Assembly (NCBI GenBank): GCA_963556695.1 | Contig: CAUWAG010000006.1 | Span: 1,922,001 to 1,986,000, forward strand | Origin: Anthostomella pinea | Taxonomy: Eukaryota; Ascomycota; Sordariomycetes; Xylariales; Xylariaceae | Direction: 5' to 3' | DNA length: 64,000 nt | Part shown: piece after piece, positions 56,608-64,000 of the stretch | Layout: the number at the start of each line of letters is the position of its first letter | Numbering within the stretch: the stretch's first letter is position 1 | Program-made: the position numbers and the translations under genes | Notes under the pieces: model-generated | Database searches by the model: none | What the model was told of the DNA's origin: nothing | Seen by the model: the letters and a program-made list of their open reading frames with translations, nothing else

Positions 56608-57153
56608 TCAATCCGAAATCTCCCAAGTGACCGTCCCCTCCCCACACCCCATAACGCCCCTCGCCCCCGTCCTCCCGGCCTCCTCGTCAGCGTCCGTCCC
56701 CGGCCACCGCCGCAGCGTCCCCTCCAGGATATCCATCACGTCGCGCGCGTTGAACCGCTCCCTGCCGTCGCCGTCGATGCGCACGGCGCACGTCTGGCGG
56801 CGCACGAGCTGGAAGGCGCCGCCCGTGTGGCCGCCGCCCCACTCGCCGCCCAGCGGCAGGGTCGAGAGCTGGTAGAGCAGCGCGTCGCAGTCTTCTGCTA
56901 GGGCTTTGGTGCGGGTGGTGGTGGTGGTAGTGGTGGCCTTGGTGGTGCTGCTGGAGGGTAGCGGGCTGAAGGTCGAGGGTCTGCAGATGCCGTCGGGCGG
57001 GGTGGGCGTTAGGCGGGACTGCTGCGACTTGTGGTTGTTGATGTAGTTGGCGACTGGGCTGATTGGTCTGACTGGTCGCGGGATCGCATGCGCGGACGTC
57101 GCTGTTGCTGCGGCGGCGGCGAGGAGGAGGGCGAGGAGGGTCGGAGGTAGCAT
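56608..57153 (-). CDS. Secreted Hce2-like (Ecp2-type) protein, larger form
   Basis: One exon, 181 aa, ATG at 57153. The signal peptide is Leu/Ala-rich (MLPPTLLALLLAAAAATATS). A Thr-rich spacer (about residues 70-85) precedes the domain-like part: ALAEDCDALLYQL, GGAFQLVRRQTCAVRIDG, ARDVMDILEGTLRR, RGVMGCGEGTVTWEI. The spacing of CAV, the DxxDIL helix and the closing C..TV.WEI match the neighbour's Hce2 domain, so I place it in the same family with less certainty. It has few Cys. The gene is strongly GC-rich. Tandem arrangement suggests duplication followed by divergence. No statement about host interaction can be made from sequence. Confidence 0.7.
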   Translation of the reverse strand: MLPPTLLALLLAAAAATATSAHAIPRPVRPISPVANYINNHKSQQSRLTPTPPDGICRPSTFSPLPSSSTTKATTTTTTTRTKALAEDCDALLYQLSTLPLGGEWGGGHTGGAFQLVRRQTCAVRIDGDGRERFNARDVMDILEGTLRRWPGTDADEEAGRTGARGVMGCGEGTVTWEISD

Positions 57154-57478
57154 TGTGGGCGATGACGTCGTGTTGTTGAGCGTTTGGCTTGCCAGTCGTT
57201 GATAGCGGGAGCTACCTAGGTACTGTAGCTACCTATTTTTGCCGGCTTCGGCCACGTATGTATGTATGTACCTTATAGATCGGATGGTGGTGAGGGGAGT
57301 CACCGTGTGTGATGATACCTAGGTAGGTGGTCAAGTCACCGCCGGTCGACGACCATCGTCGTGTGCGAACGCGCGTTCATAAAGCGCAGCCAGACGCGGG
57401 TGTACTACATGTAGGTAGTTCGACTAGTTTAAAGTAAGGGGGTCGGCACAGCGTCAACACGATGATGTCTGAAACAAC

Positions 57479-57508
57479 GAAGAAGAAGAAGAAGAAGAAG
57501 AAGAAGAA
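57479..57508 (+). repeat. GAA microsatellite
   Basis: About nine tandem GAA units ending in GAAAA. Confidence 0.95.
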
Positions 57509-57687
57509 AATGGGCAACTGCCAACTGCCTCCTGCCCTCCAGGTCTTTCTAACTACCCGGCCTAGCTGGTCGGGAGGGGTGTTTTATTAATTAAAACACT
57601 GTGGCACAGGTGAGAGGTGGGAGGTGAGCAGCCGCGGCCGTCCGTTCGCGGGCGTAACGCCCAATTGGGGGAACTTCATGTAGGATG

Positions 57688-57768
57688 CGCCCATCAATGA
57701 TGTGGCGCGGATTGATGGATCGAGGGGACGCCCATCAATAATGTGATGCGGGTTCAATGGATGTGGAT
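57688..57768 (+). repeat. 41-bp tandem duplication, two copies
   Basis: Two imperfect copies start CGCCCATCAAT at 57688 and 57729, each carrying a CAATGGAT or GATGGAT word at its end. Confidence 0.75.
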
Positions 57769-58245
57769 GGATAAATGCTACACCCCGCGCTTCATCGCTT
57801 ACTAGCCATGTCTTTTATCCAAAGAAATACACGTGCTGCTCCCTTATCCGTTACGTATTAAGAAATAAGCACGGGTTTCGAAACCGCCGTCTCTGATAAA
57901 CAGCTCTAACCCTCTCTCAATTATGCATACCTAGCAGCGTTCCTAATTCACACCTCTTAAGACCAGGATGGAATGGAGTGGGCTGCAGCTTACTACAACA
58001 TCAATTTGAGTATGTATTACTAGCTTTGGTATCACCGTAGCCTCGTTAAGAAGTGGCAGCAGCTATCATATGACAATTACCTAATGCAACCCGCTAGGAC
58101 CCGTTCGCAGTCTGTCAGTCTTCCAGAAGATCTAATCAGATCAGATCTACCACAACGTTGAGCAGTCCAAAAGCTCTACCCCAATATCCAAAACCGCCAG
58201 TCATTATATCCATTACCACAATCATCCCAACAACCCAGACCTTCT

Positions 58246-60727
58246 TCAGTCCCGTCTCCGACTGCGACTCCTCTCGCGACTCTTGCTGCGATCCCTATGC
58301 TTGTGGTCTTTAACGACAAGCAAGCCACCACTATTGGCCCTTCCCCTCTCGCGCTCTCGTTCGCGCTCTTTTTCCTTTTTCCTCTCGCGTTCCCTATCCT
58401 TCTCTCGTTCTCTTTCCCTCTCGTGGTCCCTATGGGTTTCCCGCTCGCGTTCGCGTTCGCGCTCTCGCTCATACTCCCTATCCGTCTCGCGCTCCCTCTC
58501 CTTAGCCCTGTCCCGTTCTCTCTCCTCTCTTTCCCTTTCGCCTTCCCTCTCCCGCCCTTCCTCCCTTACCGCCTCGACCTTCCGGTCCTTGTCAAACCTC
58601 TTCACTTGGTCCGGCATTCGCGTGACAACCAGCTGCTCACAGAAGAGACCCCATTCGCCCGAGGTGCCCTCCTTGACAGCCTCGCGGAGGTCCTCGCCGT
58701 AGCGCTCCTGGTAAGCCCTCTTGACGGCGGCGAGGTGCGTGCGGTCCCAGTGATAGCGCACCAGCCGCGAGATCAACAGCTCGCGGCGCAGCGCGTCCTT
58801 TTTGGACGCCGTCAGCGCGTGGTGCAGAAGCAATGCGTCCCGCACCGGTTTGTTGATGATGCCGTTGAGGATGTGGGCTAGGAGCTCGCCCTGGGTTTTG
58901 TGTCAGTGAGATTGTCCAAGAGAGGGGTGACTGTGGGATGTAAGATATAAAGGGGGCCGCGTTTTGATAGTATGTAGGTAGGCAGGAAGAATTGGGCAAA
59001 CTCACCACAAGGTTGCCACTCTTCTTCAGTGCATCGCGTGCAAAATTGCTCTCGCACGACTTCTCATACAACTTCAGCACCTCCCTAAGGTGCGCATCGC
59101 TCCGCAGCAGCACCACCTGCAGCATCGCGGTCTCGCCGCCCTTCTCCACGCGGATTGCCTTGTACAGAATCTCGACGTCATCCTCGACGAGGTGGCGATC
59201 GACCAGCAGCGGACGGCCATACTCGTCAAAGTCTTCCATGCGGCGCTCCTCAAGCACGACCAGCACCGCCTTCTTGAACTTGTCCTCCCTCAACTCCGTC
59301 TTCATGCAGTGCACCAGGCTGTCCTTGTACTTCTTGTCACTGAACGCGTCCTTGATCTTGCGGACCTCCTCGTTGCTCCGGCCCATGAGCGACTCGATCA
59401 GCAGCTCCCGCCGCGTCTTGTCGCCCTGGTACCAGAAGTTGGCCCAATACGCCTCACTTTCCCAGCGGCCCAGGGCCGTCGCGTAACAAGCCTTCATGAG
59501 CGTGGGGTCCTCGTCCTTTAGGCGCGCGCGGATGTGCTTCGCCACGTTGACGCCTTTCCGGTCCGATCCAGTCTTCACTAGTCGCTTGTACTCGGCCCGC
59601 AGCTCCATCACCTGCTCGTGCGTCATGCCCGGCAGGATCTCGATGAGTGGCTCTGTCTCGGGCGCCCGCCGCTCCCCCTTAAGAGCTTGGGCGAGGCGCG
59701 CTGCGTCATCGACGGGGTCAGTAAACCGCGCCCGCCGCTTCTTCTTCTCGTCCCCATCGGAGAATCCCGGCGATAGGGGCTCGATGATGTCCCCCAGGCC
59801 ACCACCGTGGGACGCGAGGAGCAGCGGCGACGGCATCGGTGACATGGACTGGTAGGTTCCGTGGTACGACTCGAGGAGTGGCGACGCAGGCGGCATACCG
59901 CCCGTCTGCAGCGACAGCGAGGCCGAGTGATGGCCCGTGTTCACGCTGAGGGACGACATGCGACCTATCGGGGGCATGGGCGAGCTGGGCGAGCGGGCCC
60001 TCCTGTTCCCAGCGTTCGGCTCGACCGTCAGGACATTAGCGCCTGAGAAGCGCGGGTCGGCTCCGTACGAGTTGCGGTGAACGTTGCTGCCACTTGGTCT
60101 CCGGGGCAGCGCTGGCGCTGGGGCATCGGCGCGCGAGTACGTCAGCTGCTCGTCCGGGGTGTCATATGCCCACTGCCCCGGCATGGAGTAGTTGAACGTG
60201 TCGCCCGCGTGCGCCGGCGATTTAGGACCTGGGTACATGGCGGCAGGCGGCAACGAGGCGGCGCTACCGTAGGCCAGGCCCTCCTCAATCTTCTGTTTGC
60301 TGCGCTGCTTGTTGTGTTCGCGGTCGCTGTCGGATTCGCGCACCTTGGCGGCGTACTTGGCGGGCAGGAAGGTGTCGGCGCCGCGACGCAGGGCGTTCTG
60401 GGCGGCATCCATGATATCCACGTCGCCCCTCGACTTCCGCTGCTGCTCGTATCCGTTGAGGCTCTCGCGGCTGCGGCCGTAGTAGTTCGACTGGTCGGCG
60501 GGCGAGGCCATGAGGTACGAGTCGCGGTGGTCATGGCTGTTGTTGTGGTTGTAGCTGGGCCGAATTGGCGCGGCATGGTCGTCGTAGCTGAAGCCGGCTG
60601 GCGGCGAGGGCATTCGCACGGCGTCCAACATTGAGGGCGACTCGGAGACTCGATTACGGCTGCGGTCGCGGGCTGCTGGCGACCGCGAACGGCCGCGATT
60701 ACCTGCGTCGCCTACAAGCAGAGACAT
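58246..60727 (-). CDS. Annexin-domain protein with SR-like N-terminus and R/E/D-rich tail
   Basis: Two exons, 60727-59006 and 58890-58246, 788 aa; the 115-bp intron (GTGAGT..CCAG) joins KKSGNLV/GELLAHILNG. The first 350 residues are disordered, beginning with an SR-like patch (RGRSRSPAARDRSRNR). Annexin repeats follow: MTHEQVMELRAEYKRLV, GVNVAKHIRARL, ESLMGRSNEEVRKIKDAFSD KYKDSLVHCMKTELREDKFK in turn, DDVEILYKAIRVEKG, then LISRLVRYHWDRTHLAAVKR AYQERYGEDLREAVKEG. Canonical GxGT calcium loops are mostly missing. From about residue 660 the tail is almost only Arg, Glu, Asp and Lys, ending RSKSRERSRSRRRD. This is like the annexin C4 group of filamentous ascomycetes. Annexins bind acidic membranes; calcium independence here is inferred. 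Confidence 0.85.
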
Positions 60728-60999
60728 GTCTTGGTGTTTTAATGAAGCTCGCGACCACCAGTCAAGACAAGATTATCTTGAAATAAACAGAAGGCGCAGC
60801 GAATGGGAAGGGGATTGCGGGGTAGGTTCAGTAGGGCAGCTGTAGGGCTGGTAGGTCGGCAGCTAGGCTGGGCTCGGTCCGAGTCTAGAGTCGCAGTGGA
60901 GATTTAGGTGCCGATATCTCGTGTCCGTCTCAGGACTAATGACTTTAATATCTGCTCTAAAAGCCCAATGAATGTGCCCAATACTATCAGCCAGGCAGG

Positions 61000-61001
<2 letters not shown>

Positions 61002-61045
<44 letters not shown>
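61002..61045 (+). repeat. AG dinucleotide microsatellite
   Basis: An uninterrupted run of 22 AG units. It lies about 275 bp upstream of the annexin start codon, so it may be in its promoter or leader. Confidence 0.97.
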
Positions 61046-61046
<1 letters not shown>

Positions 61047-61490
61047 CCTTTGGTATGAAGAATCGAAGAGAACATTCTCATCCAGCTGAATACTGCAAAT
61101 CTCAGCAAGACGTCCCATTTTATCCTGACTAACAACAAGAAGCTGAGCCGCCCCGGTCGGCCAGTGAGGAGACACCGAGGAGCGAAGGCAGGGACACGAT
61201 GCGGGTTGGCGGGTTGGGGAGAGGGGCTTTGTTGGTAGCGCCGTGAGTCCATGACATTCGCAGGCTCACAGCACTCTGTCGTGCATGAGGCTTCTGCACC
61301 CATGCGAGGCCCAGGTTGGGGGCCGCGAAGTGCCCAATCATCGAGCCTTGCCCTAGCGGAAGCCGTGCTTGCTTGCAGCGTTCGCGCCTCGTGGAGAAGC
61401 CTCGGTGAGCGGCGAAGACATACGCTTGTATGTATGGCCGTGGTCGTGAGACTGCTGCCTTGTTTGCTGACCTTACTCAGCACAGTCGGT

Positions 61491-61515
61491 CAGTCAGTCA
61501 GTCAGTCAGTCAGTC
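61491..61515 (+). repeat. CAGT tetranucleotide microsatellite
   Basis: Six CAGT units in tandem, preceded by a related CAGTCGGT. A similar CAGT run occurs near 11700-11720. Confidence 0.9.
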
Positions 61516-62982
61516 ACCTGGCGAATACTCTATACAGTGGCAAGCCTTCACCAAGTCATCCATCCAGCCGTACGATCGGATCCGTGCGGTGTGACGGGAG
61601 ACAGTGATGGAATGGTTAATACTGGCCTTACCTAGCCTGAGCTGATGGGTTTGAGAAATTGAAGGGTAGGGCGATACGAGCACAGCCGAATGCGGAGGTG
61701 CATATTATGCATTAGCCGTCGGGCACTCCAATTGGTCGGGTATCCGGTGTCCTGCAGCTATGCCTGTAACGCCGCAGATAGGAGAGTGGATCGTGAGACA
61801 CACCCAAGTCGTGTTGGTTCACGACTACCTACCTACTGCGGCACAGCCTGATCGAGTGGATGTGGAGGAAAAATGTTTGCTCTGCTCGAGAGATGGAACG
61901 GAGTACAATGTGACATGACACGACCAAGCTTCAGGCGCGGCCAGTGCCAGTCAAGTGTGGTGAACCAACTCGGGGCGTAGCTTGTGGCCGACACGGTTGT
62001 GATCATGACCGTCAAAGCAAACGAGGAGGGCTATGAACACCTGTCATACATGTTCCACGGGCATGTATTGGGTGCCAGCTAGTAAGTGGTATGTCTGTCT
62101 TGCCCCGGGAGCTGAATTCCAAAAGCACCACGCTGACCGGACCACCAGCAACGATTTATCCAGTGACCAGTCAATCGGCTGCGCCCAAGTAGACGTAGAA
62201 ACCCAGACAGATGACCAGCCCACCTAGATACACCAGACACAGTCCATATGAAGCAAGATACCACAGGCATCGTGACCTCTAGACCAAAGGTCTCAACCTC
62301 CACAGAGCAAAAGAGTGCGCCAACGGTCGTCGCTTGAATATCCTTCAGATCGTCTCGCGAGCAAGGGGACGAAAACCTACTAGATGCCTAGGTAGGTCTA
62401 AATCGACCGTGGCTGGAGCCCGACTCATACCGGCCCAACGTTTATGCTTCAAGCACCTCCCTTGTAGCGTTAGTACTTGCGGTGTGGGCAAGCGTGGCTC
62501 CGGTAGGTGTACCGATGATTCCAACAACTCAAACACATCCGGTAGAGATTATAAAGGTAGGAGATGGGAGCTCAACCCATCGCTTTTTTGACGATTGTCT
62601 GAGTAAATTCCATCAGTCTTCTACCCGCTCGTTCAGGAAGCGGCTCTCCCTACCCCAAAGCTTGATAGACGTCTTGAGTATTCTGCGAGCATACCGACAA
62701 ACATACTGATCTATACTCTGGAGGCCTCAGGTTTTTGGAACGACCATGCGAGTAAGTGGCTAAAATGTCACGCGGTGACAGTGTCCTTCAAGGGTCTCCG
62801 AGTCCTGCTACCTTCGCACCTTCCCGTATGCGCCACCCCCTATTGCGCAGGTTAGCAGGATGAGCCTTCTTATCCAGATAAATCCAACGAGACGGTCTGA
62901 ACCACAACACCGCATCAACGCCCACTCCGGAAAAGGCCCTCCGGCCTCGCCTCCAGCCTAGGATCCCCATTCCCAAGGAACC

Positions 62983-64000
62983 ATGAGTAGCACCACCAAC
63001 GCCGACGCCGCCGCCGCCATCACCGCCCGGCGCAGGAAGTACTTCGAGACGGACCCGCGGCGCTTCAAGTTCCACAAGCACCTCGCCTCCGGGGGCAACG
63101 GCGACACCTACGTCTTCTGCGAGCTGGACGACCGGGGCGTCGAGAGGCGCAAGTTCGTTGCCAAGTACTCGACCAGCGGCCCGCGCAGCCTAAACCAATT
63201 AAGCAATGAGATCCGCATCGCGCAGAAGCTGTACGGGGCCATGCACATCGCGCAGCCCATCGTCGAGGACGGGGGGATGCGCACGCTGCGGCGTGGTGGT
63301 GGTGGTGGTGGTGCTGGGACAGGAGCGGCGTCGAGTTTGCCGCCTGAGGACAGAGACGTGCTGATGACCGAGTATCTGGCGGGCCTCACGTTGCAGCAGT
63401 TTATAGACAACGCGAGGAAGTACGACGTAGTGCCGAACAGGGTTCTGTGGATGATATTTCTATGCTGTGAGTTCGCCCGAGAAGCCACTGGGGCTGTAAG
63501 ATACCTTACATACCATGTGTGCTGAGATAGTTTCAGTGACGCGGATGGTCATCGCGATGGCATACCCACCCAACAAACCGTATGGAGCGGCGACTGAGGA
63601 TCCCACGGTGGAAACCATACCGCAGATAAGGACAGATACTAGCGAAACGGGCAAAGGAACCACGTCAGCAGAGAGTCTGACCGAACAGCTGGGGGCGTTG
63701 TCGGTGAAGGGGCCCAAAGACAGAACTGGTGCTCCTGCGGAAAACACGACGAAAGACAATACGGCAGCGGCAGGATCGAGTAAATCAGACGACATTCCAG
63801 AAACCGAGCCGACGACAAGGCCTGCCGCTGAGCCGACAGACAAAGACTACCAGATCTTCCACGGCGATATGGACAACCTGAACAACTGTAAGCCCCATCC
63901 ATCCATCCATCCATCATCTTCAAGGGGGTTGGTTATAACGGCTTACCACAACAGTCGTGTTCGGCGACTACGATCCAGACGAGCACTGGCTCGTGCCGAT
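62983..64000 (+). CDS. Atypical protein kinase-like protein (5' part, runs off window)
   Basis: Partial gene: exons 62983-63466, 63537-63887 and 63955 to beyond the window, about 293 codons visible. Introns are 70 and 67 bp (GTGAGT, GTAAGC). The N-lobe has a glycine-rich loop (LASGGNGDTYVF), the VAIK-like Lys in KFVAKYS, and a C-helix Glu in LSNEIRIAQKL. A Gly run (RRGGGGGGAGTG) is encoded by GGT repeats. The hinge is LMTEYLAGLTLQQFI. An 80-90 residue Thr/Glu/Ser-rich insert precedes the catalytic loop, FHGDMDNLNNFVFGDYDPDE, which has His-Gly-Asp in place of His-Arg-Asp but keeps the catalytic Asp and Asn. The DFG segment lies outside. This layout fits fungal-specific kinase-like families; the substrate is unknown. 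Confidence 0.75.

Larger units (their letters stand above)
57154..58245. other. Intergenic with simple repeats
   Basis: About 1.1 kb between the Hce2-like and annexin genes. It holds TATGTATGTATGTA near 57257, a GAA run at 57479-57508, and two copies of a 41-bp unit at 57688-57768 starting CGCCCATCAAT. No gene is seen. Confidence 0.5.
60728..62982. other. Intergenic with microsatellites, no gene seen
   Basis: 2.25 kb between divergent genes (annexin minus, kinase plus). It contains AG and CAGT microsatellites. Frames over the repeats (for example runs of Leu-Ser) are artefacts. No RNA gene is recognised. Confidence 0.45.

Noticed and set aside
58283..58881. Plus-strand frames rich in Ser/Leu/Arg or Phe/Leu/Pro opposite the annexin tail
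   Set aside because: They are the complement of the R/E/D-rich repeat of the annexin gene.
60863..61483. 206-codon minus frame crossing the AG microsatellite
   Set aside because: Ser-Leu run from the dinucleotide repeat; no start or domain support.
1..64000. CRISPR arrays, rRNA genes, intact transposons
   Set aside because: No regularly spaced repeats, rRNA core motifs or transposase/reverse transcriptase signatures were seen; a eukaryotic genome is not expected to carry CRISPR.

Overview
The window is nuclear DNA of a filamentous ascomycete (Pezizomycotina, most like Sordariomycetes). The grounds are short spliceosomal introns (about 49-213 bp, GT..AG, often with CTAAC or CTGAC branch sites), dispersed single genes on both strands, a fused lycopene cyclase/phytoene synthase next to a phytoene desaturase, and fungal-only families (Hce2, Fungal_N, G1 peptidase, cry-DASH with an RGG tail). 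I spliced the genes by eye. Lengths and phases close for all complete models, but every boundary is a prediction.

Layout. 0.3-4 kb: divergent secretory pair, YIF1 (-) and the SRP receptor alpha subunit (+). 5-6.3 kb: a decayed beta-lactamase-like gene (-). 6.5-7.8 kb: a secreted G1 (eqolisin-like) peptidase (-). 7.8-11.8 kb: gene-free. 11.8-13.9 kb: an RBR E3 ligase with a long coiled coil. 15.7-16.9 kb: an RRM-type gene with an in-frame TGA at codon 10. 17.9-21.6 kb: a housekeeping run of RPL14, NAC-alpha and ATP synthase subunit d. 22.5-31.2 kb: an HSL-type hydrolase (-), an F-box protein, an EAF-type elongation factor and a secreted protein of the fungal 'cyclin-like F-box' type. 32-34 kb: an unusual protein with an N-terminal transmembrane segment and C-terminal C2H2 zinc fingers (-). 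34-39 kb: gene-poor, with a 9-bp minisatellite.

39.1-48.9 kb is the clearest functional neighbourhood. It holds a cry-DASH blue-light receptor, a hotdog thioesterase (-), the bifunctional lycopene cyclase/phytoene synthase (al-2/carRA) and phytoene desaturase (al-1/carB). The last two supply phytoene synthesis, desaturation and cyclisation of a carotenoid pathway that is light-controlled in related fungi.

49.9-53.8 kb: a five-exon Fungal_N/ankyrin-like gene, then an alpha/beta hydrolase flanked by two diverged copies of a 66-bp direct repeat. 54.4-57.2 kb: two intronless Hce2 (Ecp2-type) secreted protein genes (-) separated by a 34-bp minisatellite. 58.2-60.7 kb: an annexin with SR-like N-terminus and a very long R/E/D tail (-). 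63-64 kb: the 5' part of an atypical protein kinase that runs off the window.

No rRNA gene, intact tRNA gene, CRISPR array or intact transposon was seen.
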